Shown: positions 1 through 7,788, numbered from the stretch's first letter. The stretch is DNA of 18,377 nucleotides from JAFAVZ01 sp036009105 (GCA_036009105.1 DASYMJ010000361.1:1-18377), one strand, 5' to 3'. A program made the numbers and translations. The notes: generated by a model not told the origin, from the letters alone.

Positions 1-1215
1 GAGCTGTTCGCCGACTTCCGCGAGTCGATCCTCCCCGGCATCACACACTGGAACCATCCCGCCTTCTTCGCCTACTTCGCCATCACCGGCTCCCAGGCCG
101 GCGTCCTGGGCGAGCTGCTCTCCGGCGCGCTCAACCTGAACGGCATGCTCTGGCGCACCTCGCCCGCCCTGACCGAGCTGGAGACCGTCGCCCTCGCCTG
201 GCTGCGCGACGCTCTCGGCCTGCCGGACAACCTCTTCGGTATCATCAACGACACCGCGTCCATGAACTCCTTCTACGGCCTGGCCGCGGCCCGCCAGGCC
301 GCCGGCGCGGACGTGCGCACCAAGGGTCTGAGCGGCGGTCCGGTGCTGCGGGTCTATTGCTCCGAGCACGCCCACTCTTCCATCGACAAGGCCGCCATCG
401 GCCTCGGCATCGGCCTGGACAACGTGGTGCACATCCAGTCGGATGATGCCTACCGCATGCGGCCCGACGCGCTCGAAGCGGCCATCGCCCGCGATCGCGC
501 GGCGGGCCTCCGGCCGTGTGCGATCTCCGCCACGCTGGGCACCACTTCCACCGGCTCGGTCGATCCGCTGCCGGCCATCGGCGCGATCGCCCAGCGGGAG
601 GGCATCTGGCTGCACGTCGATGCCGCCTACGCCGGTCCGGCCGCGCTCTGCCCCGAGTACCGCTGGCTGTGGGACGGCATCGGATACGCCGACTCCATCG
701 TCACCAATCCGCACAAGTGGCTCTTCACCCCGGTCGACTGCGCGGTGCTGTACACGAAGCGTCCGGACGTCCTGCGCGAGGCGTTCTCCCTCCTGCCGCC
801 CGCCTACCTCACCACCAGCGAGAGCGCGATCAACTACATGGATTACGGCCTGCAGCTCGGCCGCCGCTTCCGCGCCCTCAAGCTCTGGCTCGTGCTGGAG
901 CACTACGGCCTGGAGCACCTGCGCGAGGTGATCCGCGGCCACATCGGGCTGGCCCGGCGCCTGGAGGAGGAGCTCGGCAAACGGGACGACGTGGAGCTGA
1001 TGGCGCCGCGGACCTTCGGCGTCGTCGTCTTCGCGCTGAAGGCGGGCGACGCGGCGACGGAAGCGCTGCTGCAGAGGATCAACGCGTCGGGCGCGGCCTT
1101 CGTCTCGAACACGAAGCTGAAGGGCCGCTACTGCCTCCGCGTCGCCATCGGCAACGGCGCGACGGAGTGGCGGCACGTGGAGAGGATCCTCGATTCGCTA
1201 GGCGCTGGCCAATAA
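1..1215 (+). CDS. Group II PLP-dependent amino acid decarboxylase, 5'-truncated
   Basis: An open frame enters from the left edge and runs 404 codons to TAA; the true start lies outside the window and roughly 60-80 N-terminal residues are probably missing. The visible start contains the family-typical stretch LPGITHWNHPAFFAYF followed by NGMLWRTSPALTELE. The PLP-binding lysine is in NPHKW (visible residue about 239, nt 715-717), and the cofactor-ring aspartate is in HVDAAY upstream of it. These are hallmarks of the aromatic-L-amino-acid/tyrosine/tryptophan decarboxylase family, cytosolic enzymes that release CO2 from an amino acid to give an amine. The exact substrate cannot be read from sequence. 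The 3' end overlaps the convergent recQ end by 18 bp, leaving no room for a separate terminator. Family assignment is secure; aromatic specificity is inference. Confidence 0.93.
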   Translation, partial: ELFADFRESILPGITHWNHPAFFAYFAITGSQAGVLGELLSGALNLNGMLWRTSPALTELETVALAWLRDALGLPDNLFGIINDTASMNSFYGLAAARQAAGADVRTKGLSGGPVLRVYCSEHAHSSIDKAAIGLGIGLDNVVHIQSDDAYRMRPDALEAAIARDRAAGLRPCAISATLGTTSTGSVDPLPAIGAIAQREGIWLHVDAAYAGPAALCPEYRWLWDGIGYADSIVTNPHKWLFTPVDCAVLYTKRPDVLREAFSLLPPAYLTTSESAINYMDYGLQLGRRFRALKLWLVLEHYGLEHLREVIRGHIGLARRLEEELGKRDDVELMAPRTFGVVVFALKAGDAATEALLQRINASGAAFVSNTKLKGRYCLRVAIGNGATEWRHVERILDSLGAGQ

Positions 1216-3009
1216 CTCGATCACCTTTTTCCCGAACTCCTGCAGCTTCGCGTCGCCCACCCCGTACACCTCGCGCATGGCCACGAGCGTGGTGGGGCGG
1301 ATGCGCGCCAGCTCGCGCAGGGTGCGGTCGCTGAAGATGACGTACGGCGGCACGCCGCGCTCCTGCGCCTCCTCCCGCCGCCAGGAGCGGAGCACATCGA
1401 ACAGCGAGCGGTCCACGCCTTCCCACGACTCGCCGAACTGCCGCTTCGGCGCGCTCCTGCTCTTCTTCGAGACGATCGGCTGCCGCAGACGGATGGCCGC
1501 CTCGCCGCGCATCACCGACCGCGCCTCTTCCGTCAGCCGCAGGATCGGATACTGGTCGTCCGTCTGCGCCAGGAAGCCCTGCGCGACGAGCTGGTAAATC
1601 CAGTCGCGCAGTTCGTTGCGGCCGTGGCCTTTGAATAACGCGTACGTGGAGAGGCGATGATGGCCGCGGTCGCGGATCTTCTCCGTGTCTTCGCCGCGCA
1701 GCACGGAGATCACGTGGCCCACGCCGAACGCCTGGCCGACCCGGTACACGCACGACACGATCTTCTGCGCCACCACCAGCGCATCGGGCACGTCTTCCGT
1801 TTCGCCCAGGCAGATGTCGCAGGCGCCGCAGGCGGGCTTGGCGTAGGCTTGGCCGAAGTACTCCACCAGCGCGCGATGCCGGCAGGCGGTGCCGGAGCAG
1901 TAGCGGTCGATGTCATTGAGATGGCGCACCGCCGCCTCGCGGTAGCGCGGATCGGGATCGATCTCTTCGCCGCCCCGGTCGAGCATCGACTTCCAGAGCA
2001 CCACGTCCGCGCCGGAGTAGAGGAGGACGCATTCCGCCTCCAGGCCGTCGCGGCCGGCGCGGCCTGTCTCCTGCTGGTAGTGCTCGATCGACTTCGGCAT
2101 GGCGGTGTGGAGGATGAAGCGGACGTTGGAGCGGTCGATGCCCATCCCGAATGCGACCGTGGCCACCACCAGATCGCAGCGCTCGGAGGCGAAGGCGTCC
2201 TGCGCGGCGCGGCGCTGTTCCTGCGGCATGCCGGCGTGATAGGCCACCGCCTCGATGCCGCGCTTGCGGAGCTGTTCGGAGAGCTGGTCGACGTCCTTGC
2301 GGCGGGTGCAGTAGATGATGCCGGCCTCGTCCTTGTGCCGCTCGATCACGTCCAGGATCTGCTTCTGCTCGTCTACGCGCGGTAGAACGCGGTAGGTGAG
2401 GTTCGGCCGGTCGAAATCGCCCACCAGCAGCAGCGGCTCGCGCAAGGCGAGCTGCTCCGCGATGTCCCGCCGTACCTGCTGCGTTGCCGTCGCGGTATAG
2501 GCGTGGACCGACGCGTCGGGGAAGTGCTGGCGCAGGGAGCGGAGCTGGCGGTACTCCGGCCGGAAGTCGTGCCCCCAGTGGCTGATGCAATGGGCCTCGT
2601 CGATGGCGAACGTCTTCACGCCGGCCCGCTGCAGCAGCTCGCGGAAGGAGGGCATGGCCAGCCGCTCCGGCGAGGCGAAGAGGAGCCGGATGCGGCCTTC
2701 CAGCAGCTCTTTTTCCACTCCGCGCAGCTCCAGCGCCGACTGCGAGCTGTTCATCTGCGCCGCGACCACGCCGCAGGCGCGCAGGCCGTCCACCTGGTCC
2801 TTCATCAGCGAGATGAGCGGCGAGATGACCACCGTCACCGCGTCGCGCAGCACGGCCGGCGCCTGGTAGCAGAGGGACTTCCCGCCGCCGGTCGGCATCA
2901 CCACCAGCGAGTCGCGCCCGCTGAGCACGGCCTGCATCGCATCGTGCTGCAGAGGCCGGAAGGAGTCGTAGCCCCAGTGGCGGGAGATGACGTCGAGGAG
3001 GGCGGACAT
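1198..3009 (-). CDS. recQ: RecQ-type ATP-dependent DNA helicase
   Basis: 603 aa, the usual full RecQ length. RecQ is a 3'-to-5' DNA helicase in recombinational repair and fork processing. Domains in order: helicase core with Walker A TGGGKS (40-45), DEAH box (137-140) followed by the RecQ aromatic loop (to about 153), motif III TATAT (172-176) and motif VI QETGRAGR (313-320). A RecQ-C-terminal zinc site follows, with Cys376, Cys394, Cys397 and Cys400, then a winged helix, and an HRDC domain (about 531-603). The start ATG is chosen because MSALLDVISRHWGYDSFRPLQ matches the family N-terminus. There is no Shine-Dalgarno sequence: the 5' leader is almost entirely one arm of a heptamer repeat. The gene is divergent from the nucleotidyltransferase-like/rnd pair; rnd also encodes HRDC domains. 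All motifs expected for activity are intact. Confidence 0.97.
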   Translation of the reverse strand: MSALLDVISRHWGYDSFRPLQHDAMQAVLSGRDSLVVMPTGGGKSLCYQAPAVLRDAVTVVISPLISLMKDQVDGLRACGVVAAQMNSSQSALELRGVEKELLEGRIRLLFASPERLAMPSFRELLQRAGVKTFAIDEAHCISHWGHDFRPEYRQLRSLRQHFPDASVHAYTATATQQVRRDIAEQLALREPLLLVGDFDRPNLTYRVLPRVDEQKQILDVIERHKDEAGIIYCTRRKDVDQLSEQLRKRGIEAVAYHAGMPQEQRRAAQDAFASERCDLVVATVAFGMGIDRSNVRFILHTAMPKSIEHYQQETGRAGRDGLEAECVLLYSGADVVLWKSMLDRGGEEIDPDPRYREAAVRHLNDIDRYCSGTACRHRALVEYFGQAYAKPACGACDICLGETEDVPDALVVAQKIVSCVYRVGQAFGVGHVISVLRGEDTEKIRDRGHHRLSTYALFKGHGRNELRDWIYQLVAQGFLAQTDDQYPILRLTEEARSVMRGEAAIRLRQPIVSKKSRSAPKRQFGESWEGVDRSLFDVLRSWRREEAQERGVPPYVIFSDRTLRELARIRPTTLVAMREVYGVGDAKLQEFGKKVIELLASA

Positions 3010-3013
3010 GTGG

Positions 3014-3099
3014 GTTGTCGGTTATCAGTTGTCGGTTGTCAGTAGCGCCCAGATTGTAGTTGCAGGTCGACTGACAACCGATAACCGACAACTGACAAC
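3014..3099. repeat. Heptamer inverted-arm repeat, copy 1 (GTTRTCN family)
   Basis: The left arm is four consecutive 7-bp units of type GTTRTCN plus GT (3014-3043). The right arm is the same motif in inverted orientation, four units (3070-3099). The 26-bp spacer (3044-3069) is unique and holds a minus-strand TACAAT. The element fills most of the recQ/nucleotidyltransferase divergent intergenic region. Two more copies lie at 7719-7788 and 13089-13153. The design resembles the short tandemly repeated heptanucleotides known from cyanobacteria; no transposase or target duplication is visible. Confidence 0.93.
3053..3058 (-). promoter_or_regulatory. Candidate -10 box for recQ
   Basis: The minus strand reads TACAAT, matching the -10 consensus at 5 of 6 positions, inside the spacer of the heptamer element and 43 nt upstream of the recQ ATG. 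Transcription would start near 3045, so the leader would consist nearly wholly of the left repeat arm. No convincing -35 was found. If the arm is removed in thought, the hexamer sits about 9-13 nt before the ATG, the spacing seen at other genes here. Confidence 0.4.
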
Positions 3100-3106
3100 C
3101 ACCTAC

Positions 3107-3112
3107 TACAAT
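3107..3112 (+). promoter_or_regulatory. Candidate -10 box, leaderless start of the nucleotidyltransferase-like gene
   Basis: TACAAT lies 7 nt before the GTG start at 3120, so the predicted transcript begins at or within a base or two of the start codon. No Shine-Dalgarno sequence exists. A weak -35 candidate CCGACA (3085-3090) with a 16-bp spacer falls within the right arm of the heptamer repeat. Confidence 0.5.
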
Positions 3113-3119
3113 ACGCCCG

Positions 3120-3653
3120 GTGCTCATTCACGCCGCCGGCCCCCACGCCCGCGCCATCCTCGCCACGGCCGACCTCCTCGGCCGCCTCCGCATCGACGCC
3201 GCCTTCGTCGGCGGCGTGGCCCGCTCCGCCTGGCTGGGCGAAACGGTCGATCGCGGTGCCATCGACGTCCTCGCCCTCATGGCCGCCCAGCAGAAGAGCC
3301 AGCTGGCCATGATGGCGTCCAACCGCGGCTTCGGCGTGGACAAGAACGAGATCGAGCAGAGCGAGGAGCTGGACCTGGTGCCGATGAAGTTCCTCGATCC
3401 GGACGGCGACATCCGGGTGCACGTGCTGGTGGCCAGTAACGCGCTGTACGGCCGCCTCGTCGCGGCCGCGAAGGACGCGCAGCTGGACGATCAGACGCTG
3501 CGCGTGCCGACGGCGGAAGACCTCGCGCTGCTGCTGGTGGTGGGCGGCGATGCGGACGCGGTCCGCCGCCTCACCGAGCTTCCCGCCTTCGACCGCCGCG
3601 GCCTTCGCGAAAAACTGATCTCCATCGGCCTGGGACAGGCGGTGGCGGAATGA
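3120..3653 (+). CDS. Nucleotidyltransferase-fold-like protein with degenerate active site
   Basis: 177 aa, GTG start chosen because a -10 box lies 7 nt upstream. The layout recalls small nucleotidyltransferase-fold proteins of the AbiEii/MNT type: FVGGVARSAWLGE (29-41) matches the GG...S loop, IDVLAL (48-53) the catalytic strand, VHVLVASNALY (100-110) a third-strand position, and PTAEDLALLLVVGG (130-143) the helix after the core. The usual D-x-D appears here as Ala47-Ile48-Asp49, and the third acidic position as His101, so two of three metal-binding aspartates seem lost. The alignment is from memory, so fold assignment is moderate and loss of activity is inference. The stop overlaps the rnd start (ATGA), implying translational coupling to RNase D. 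An enzyme, a binding protein or a regulator of rnd are all possible. Confidence 0.7.
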   Translation: MLIHAAGPHARAILATADLLGRLRIDAAFVGGVARSAWLGETVDRGAIDVLALMAAQQKSQLAMMASNRGFGVDKNEIEQSEELDLVPMKFLDPDGDIRVHVLVASNALYGRLVAAAKDAQLDDQTLRVPTAEDLALLLVVGGDADAVRRLTELPAFDRRGLREKLISIGLGQAVAE

Positions 3654-4795
3654 AGTGGATCGCCGACCAGCGCTCGTTCGAGGAGGCGATGGCCCGCGCG
3701 GCCGGGGAGAGCGTGCTCGCCATCGATACCGAGGCCGATTCGCTGCATTCGTACTTTGACAAGGTCTGCCTGGTGCAGATGACCGCCGCCGGCGAGGACC
3801 TGGTGATCGACCCGCTGAGCGGCATCGATCTCAAACCCTTCGGCGAGTTGCTCGCCGATCCGAAGATCACCAAGATCCTGCACGGCGGCGACTACGACCT
3901 GCGCATCCTCAACCGCGACTTCGGCTACACGGTCACGAACCTGATCGACACCATGATCGCGGCCCAGCTCCTCGGCTATGAGTCCTTTGGCTTGGCCGCG
4001 CTGCTGGAGCGCCACTTCGGCGTGAAGGTGAACAAGGCCCACCAGCGCGCCGACTGGGCCATGCGGCCGCTCACGCCGGAGATGCTCGACTACGCCTCCA
4101 TGGACACGCGCTACCTCGTCGCGCTGGCCGGCAAGCTGCGCGAGGAGCTGACCGCGCTGGGGCGGTGGGAGTGGGCGGTGGAGGAGTTCGGCCGGCTGGA
4201 GAACGTCCGCTTCCGCGAGGCGGACGAGGACGCGGAGCCGTTCCGCAAGCTGAAGAACATCGGGAACCTCGAGCGCCGCTCGCTGGCCGTCCTGCGCGAC
4301 CTGCACCGCTGGCGCGACGGCCTGGCCCGCGCCGCCGACCGCCCCCCCTTCAAGATCATCGGCAACGACACCCTCATCGAGCTCGCCCGGGCCCGGCCCA
4401 AGTCGCGCGAGGAGCTGGCCGCGGTGAAGACGATGTCCCGCTATCACCTCGACCGCTACGGCCGCGAGCTGCTGCGCATCGTGCGCGCCGCGCTGGAGCT
4501 GCCCGAGGACCAGCTCCCCGAGCGCGGCGAGGCGAAGGCGTGGATCCGCGATAAGGCGCTGGAGGCGCGCATCGAGAAGCTGAAGAAGGTGCGCGACCGG
4601 GTGGCCACCAGCCTGAAGATCGACTCCTCCATGCTCGCCCCCCGCCACGTGCTGACCGCGGTGGCCACGATCCAGCCCAAGACCGCCGCCGAGCTGGACC
4701 AGATCCCGGCCATGCGGGAGTGGCAAAAGGGGCTGCTGGCGGAAGGGTTCCTGGAGGCCCTGAAGCCGGCGCCGCAGAACGCCAAGTTGTTCTGA
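3650..4795 (+). CDS. rnd: Ribonuclease D, DEDDy 3'-5' exoribonuclease with HRDC domains
   Basis: 381 aa, close to the length of E. coli RNase D. The enzyme trims 3' ends of tRNA precursors and other structured RNAs in the cytosol. Exonuclease motifs are complete: Asp26 and Glu28 (AIDTEAD), Asp83 (GGDYDL), and Tyr148 with Asp152 (YASMDTRY), the DEDDy signature. The remaining C-terminal half holds a clear HRDC domain (about 207-285) and a second, more divergent one (about 300-375). The start ATG overlaps the preceding stop by 4 nt and no separate promoter is seen, so it should be co-expressed with the nucleotidyltransferase-like gene. A GC-rich double palindrome begins 5 bp after the stop. Identification is strong. 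Confidence 0.96.
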   Translation: MKWIADQRSFEEAMARAAGESVLAIDTEADSLHSYFDKVCLVQMTAAGEDLVIDPLSGIDLKPFGELLADPKITKILHGGDYDLRILNRDFGYTVTNLIDTMIAAQLLGYESFGLAALLERHFGVKVNKAHQRADWAMRPLTPEMLDYASMDTRYLVALAGKLREELTALGRWEWAVEEFGRLENVRFREADEDAEPFRKLKNIGNLERRSLAVLRDLHRWRDGLARAADRPPFKIIGNDTLIELARARPKSREELAAVKTMSRYHLDRYGRELLRIVRAALELPEDQLPERGEAKAWIRDKALEARIEKLKKVRDRVATSLKIDSSMLAPRHVLTAVATIQPKTAAELDQIPAMREWQKGLLAEGFLEALKPAPQNAKLF

Positions 4796-4800
4796 GAAAG

Positions 4801-4864
4801 TGTAGGGCCGGCTCTCAGCCGGCCCAGCATTGATATCGCGGCGGGCTGAGAGCCCGCCGCCACA
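4801..4864. repeat. GC-rich paired-palindrome element, copy 1
   Basis: Two perfect hairpins in tandem: 9-bp stem, 3-nt loop (4805-4825) and 10-bp stem, 3-nt loop (4838-4860). The left end is TGTAGGGCC; the right end CCGCCACA is an imperfect inverse of it. The element occupies the rnd-trxB gap between 5 bp after the rnd stop and 1 bp before the trxB -10 box. A related copy is at 18076-18159 and a half copy at 11508-11531. It may terminate rnd transcripts, though no U-tract follows. Confidence 0.85.
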
Positions 4865-4865
4865 T

Positions 4866-4871
4866 TAGAAT
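4866..4871 (+). promoter_or_regulatory. Candidate -10 box, leaderless start of trxB
   Basis: TAGAAT ends 10 nt before the ATG at 4882. It overlaps an in-frame upstream ATG (4870), which argues that 4882 and not 4870 is the true start. No Shine-Dalgarno and no recognisable -35; the -35 region falls in the second palindrome of the preceding element. Confidence 0.5.
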
Positions 4872-4881
4872 GTGCGCCGCA

Positions 4882-5874
4882 ATGGAAACCACCCGCCAGT
4901 TCAAAGTCGTCGTCATCGGGTCGGGGCCGGCGGGATGTACGGCGGCCCTCTACCTCTCCCGCGCCAACCTCATCCCCGTGGTCCTGGAAGGCATCCAGCC
5001 GGGCGGCCAGCTCACCATCACCACGGACGTGGAGAACTACCCCGGCTTCCCGGAAGGGGTGCTGGGGCCGAAGCTGATGGACCTCATGCGCCAGCAGGCC
5101 GAGCGCTTCGGCGCCGTCTTCCGCATGGAGCAGGTGGAGAGCGTCGACTTCCGCAAGCATCCCTTCACCATCACCACCGACCAGCGCACCTACGAAACCG
5201 CCTCCGTGATCATCGCCTCCGGCGCTTCCGCGCAGCAGATCGGGCTCGATTCCGAGCGCCAGCTGCAGGGCTTCGGCGTCTCCTACTGCGCCACCTGCGA
5301 CGGCTTCTTCTTCAAGAACAAGGAGATCGTGGTGGTGGGCGGCGGCGACTCGGCCATGGAGGAGGCGACCTTCCTCACCAAGTTCGCCAGCAAGGTCACG
5401 GTCATCCACCGCCGCGAGGAGCTGCGCGCCTCGAAGATCATGCAGGAGCGCGCCCGCTCGAACCCGAAGATCGACTTCGTCTTCAACTCGACGGTGGAAG
5501 AGGTGATCGGCACGAAAGAGGGCGGCATCACGTCGCTGAAGGTGAAGAACCTGGTCAGCGGCGAGATGCGCGACTTCGCCACCCAGGGCCTCTTCGTCGC
5601 CATCGGCCACACCCCGAATACGAAGCCGTACGTCGGCCAGCTCGAGCTCGACGAGCGCGGGTACATCATCCAGCCCCATCGCCACTCCACCGTCACGAAC
5701 ATCCAGGGCGTCTTCGGCTGCGGCGACGTGGTCGATCACATCTACCGCCAGGCCATCACCGCCGCCGGCAGCGGCTGCGAGGCCGCCCTCGATTGCGAGC
5801 GCTGGCTCACCCACACCCGCATCACCGAGCGCTGGGGCCTGCCCATGGGCGAGGAAGACCGCATCGATGACTAG
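4882..5874 (+). CDS. trxB: Thioredoxin-disulfide reductase
   Basis: 330 aa from the preferred ATG. A flavoprotein that passes electrons from NADPH to thioredoxin in the cytosol. Features: FAD dinucleotide-binding GSGPAG (13-18), QPGGQL (39-44), redox-active CATC (Cys136 and Cys139), NADPH-binding GGGDSA (153-158), phosphate-contacting HRRE (176-179) and the C-terminal FAD motif GVFGCGDV with RQAITAAGSG. Length and order are typical of low-molecular-weight TrxR. An upstream in-frame ATG at 4870 would add MCAA but overlaps the -10 box and is not favoured. No thioredoxin gene is in the window. The next gene starts 77 bp downstream with its own strong ribosome binding site. Confidence 0.96.
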   Translation: METTRQFKVVVIGSGPAGCTAALYLSRANLIPVVLEGIQPGGQLTITTDVENYPGFPEGVLGPKLMDLMRQQAERFGAVFRMEQVESVDFRKHPFTITTDQRTYETASVIIASGASAQQIGLDSERQLQGFGVSYCATCDGFFFKNKEIVVVGGGDSAMEEATFLTKFASKVTVIHRREELRASKIMQERARSNPKIDFVFNSTVEEVIGTKEGGITSLKVKNLVSGEMRDFATQGLFVAIGHTPNTKPYVGQLELDERGYIIQPHRHSTVTNIQGVFGCGDVVDHIYRQAITAAGSGCEAALDCERWLTHTRITERWGLPMGEEDRIDD

Positions 5875-5889
5875 CGGGCACGGCCCGCT
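5873..5889. terminator. Short hairpin at the trxB stop, weak terminator candidate
   Basis: AGCGGGC and GCCCGCT form a perfect 7-bp stem with a 3-nt loop, starting within the trxB stop codon. No T-run follows on the plus strand, so intrinsic termination is doubtful. Confidence 0.3.
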
Positions 5890-5938
5890 GCGCTGGTTGG
5901 CATAGCCTCGGCGTACGTGACAGCACGAACGACCTTTT

Positions 5939-5943
5939 GGAGG
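5939..5943 (+). promoter_or_regulatory. Shine-Dalgarno GGAGG of the Rossmann-fold gene
   Basis: GGAGG with 8 nt to the ATG at 5952. This strong site fixes the start and contrasts with the leaderless-looking starts of neighbouring genes, suggesting this gene has a leader or is read through from trxB. Confidence 0.75.
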
Positions 5944-5951
5944 AACGCTAG

Positions 5952-7715
5952 ATGGGCCGTCCCGGCTTCACCATCCTCATCCTCGGCGGCGCCGGCATGG
6001 TCGGCCTGCAGGTGGCGCGCGAAGCGGTGCGCGAGCTGCGCCCGTCCAAGATCGTCATCGCCTCCCTGCGCGACGAGGAAGTGCGCGAGGCGATCGAGTT
6101 CCTGCGCGAACAGATCGGGGACGTCGAGCTCGCCGGCGCGGCGGGCGACATCTTCATCCCTCAGTCGCTGCAGGGCCGCCGGCGCGACGAGATCGTGCGC
6201 GACACCGCGGCTTACGAGGAGCTCTTCACCGAGATCTTCTCGCGCGATGCGGACTACCGGAAGTCGGCGCTCTGGAAGCTGATCGAGGAGCACCAGCCGC
6301 AGATCATCGTCGACTGCATCAACACCGCCACCGCCATCAGCTATCAGGACGAGTTCAAGGTCGCGCAGAAGACGTACTCGCTTTTGCGCGCCATCGAAGA
6401 GGCGAGTGACGCGGACAAGCTGGCCCGCCTGCCCGAGCTGATCGGCGCCGTCCGCGAGCTGCTCATCTCCCAGGGGGTGCCGCAGATCGCGCGGCACATC
6501 CTCTTCCTCCACCGCGCGCTGGCCGAGTCGCACGTGCAGGTTTACGTGAAGGTCGGCACCACCGGGACGGGCGGGATGGGCATCAACATCCCGTACACGC
6601 ACAGCGAGGACAAGCCGTCGCTGCAGCTGCTGGCGAAGTCCGCCATCGGCTTCGCCCACACCGGCCTCCTTTTCCTCCTGGCCCGCACGCCCGGCACCTC
6701 CGAGGAGCGGCACGGCGCGACGATCAAGGAAGTCAAGCCCGGCGCGATGATCGGTTTCAAGCGCGTCACCTCCCGCCACATCGCGCTGCGCGGCGAGCGG
6801 TCGCCGGCCTATCTGGTCAACCCGCGCGACGAAGAGGTCGGCGCGCAGCTGCAACTGCGCGACGAGGGGCACTACGGCCGCTTCCAGGATCGCGACGTGA
6901 AGCTGGAGATCATCGGCGCCGACACGGGGGAGAACGGCTTCTTCTCCATCGGAGAGTTCCAGGCCATCACCTACCCGCGGCAGATGGAGTACGTGACGCC
7001 GGAGGAAGTGGCGCGCACCGTGGTCATGGAGATCCTCGGCGCCTCCACCGGCCGGGACGTGCTGGCCGCCATCGACGGCGCCATCACCGAGCCGAGCTAC
7101 CGCGCCGGCGTCCTCCGCGAGCACGCCGTGAGGGCCATGCAGCGCCTGGAAGACGACCAGCTCCGCGCCGGCGAAGTGCTTCCTTCCATCGCCATCGGCC
7201 ACCTCGGCCCGCCCAAGCTCTCCAAGCTCCTCGCCGAGGCGCACCTCATCCTCGGCGCGTCGGCCTCGAAGCAAGTGGAGGCCATCCGCAGCGTTCCACC
7301 CGCGGAGATGCAGCGGAACGTGGAGCAGTACCTCGCCGCCCATCCGGAGATCGTCAGCGAGATCATCACCATCGGCGTGCCGATGCTCCGCGAGCGCGAC
7401 GGCCGCCTGGTGCTCACCCGCGGCCCGCGGGTGAGCATCCCGCCGCCGCCGGCGGACGGGACGGTGGTGCCGCTCGACGCCGCCTCCATCGAGCGCTACG
7501 CCGCCACCGGCTGGGTCGACCTCCGCCTCCGCAATTTCGAGCTCTGGCAGCGCCGCCTGGGCGAGATCAAGTCGCCGGACGTGGAGCGCTACGGCTCCGC
7601 CGCGCTCGACGTGAAGGGCTACGCGGCGCAGGAATTCGTGCCCGGCGATGTGGTCGGCTGGCTGCTCACGAACGAGGTGGACGAGCAGGGGATGGTAGGG
7701 AGAAGGCTGTTCTAG
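5952..7715 (+). CDS. Uncharacterised NAD(P)-binding Rossmann-fold protein
   Basis: 587 aa. The N-terminus FTILILGGAGMVG (6-18) is a dinucleotide-binding strand-loop-helix of the extended short-chain dehydrogenase/epimerase or saccharopine-dehydrogenase-like type. QIIVDCINTATAI (117-129) is where such folds carry the strand after the cofactor pocket. A distinctive central block, VYVKVGTTGTGGMGINIPY (197-215), is rich in glycine and looks like an active-site segment; KPGAMIGFKR (262-271) follows. The rest, about 300 residues, matches nothing I can name. No signal peptide or membrane span is visible, so it is likely cytosolic. It follows trxB by 77 bp on the same strand and ends at a convergent repeat. 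It could be annotated as a short-chain dehydrogenase; reaction and substrate are unknown. Confidence 0.85.
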   Translation: MGRPGFTILILGGAGMVGLQVAREAVRELRPSKIVIASLRDEEVREAIEFLREQIGDVELAGAAGDIFIPQSLQGRRRDEIVRDTAAYEELFTEIFSRDADYRKSALWKLIEEHQPQIIVDCINTATAISYQDEFKVAQKTYSLLRAIEEASDADKLARLPELIGAVRELLISQGVPQIARHILFLHRALAESHVQVYVKVGTTGTGGMGINIPYTHSEDKPSLQLLAKSAIGFAHTGLLFLLARTPGTSEERHGATIKEVKPGAMIGFKRVTSRHIALRGERSPAYLVNPRDEEVGAQLQLRDEGHYGRFQDRDVKLEIIGADTGENGFFSIGEFQAITYPRQMEYVTPEEVARTVVMEILGASTGRDVLAAIDGAITEPSYRAGVLREHAVRAMQRLEDDQLRAGEVLPSIAIGHLGPPKLSKLLAEAHLILGASASKQVEAIRSVPPAEMQRNVEQYLAAHPEIVSEIITIGVPMLRERDGRLVLTRGPRVSIPPPPADGTVVPLDAASIERYAATGWVDLRLRNFELWQRRLGEIKSPDVERYGSAALDVKGYAAQEFVPGDVVGWLLTNEVDEQGMVGRRLF

Positions 7716-7718
7716 GCA

Positions 7719-7788
7719 GTTGTCGGTTATCCGTTGTCGGTTGTCTGTGCCTTGCCGTACTGACAACTGATAACCGACAACCGATAAC
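7719..7788. repeat. Heptamer inverted-arm repeat, copy 2 (GTTRTCN family)
   Basis: Four GTTRTCN units plus GT (7719-7748), a 10-bp spacer (7749-7758), then AC and four inverted units (7759-7788). The arms can pair over about 30 bp with a few mismatches. The element begins 3 bp after the Rossmann gene stop, between convergent genes, where a transcript from either side would form a long hairpin. It may act as a bidirectional transcript end or 3' stabiliser (inference). Confidence 0.93.

Noticed and set aside
3014..3099. CRISPR array or transposon in the heptamer repeats
   Set aside because: Units are 7 bp, spacers are single and variable, no cas or transposase gene and no target-site duplication.
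3120..4795. Toxin-antitoxin or abortive-infection module from the nucleotidyltransferase-like gene
   Set aside because: The partner is a housekeeping RNase D, no AbiEi-like regulator is present, and the catalytic aspartates seem lost.
4870..4881. Upstream ATG for trxB
   Set aside because: It overlaps the candidate -10 TAGAAT, and the ATG at 4882 gives the usual family N-terminus.
5871..7766. 631-aa minus-strand open frame opposite the Rossmann gene
   Set aside because: Low-complexity His/Ala/Arg/Val/Leu composition typical of antisense shadows; the plus strand has a cofactor motif and a ribosome site.
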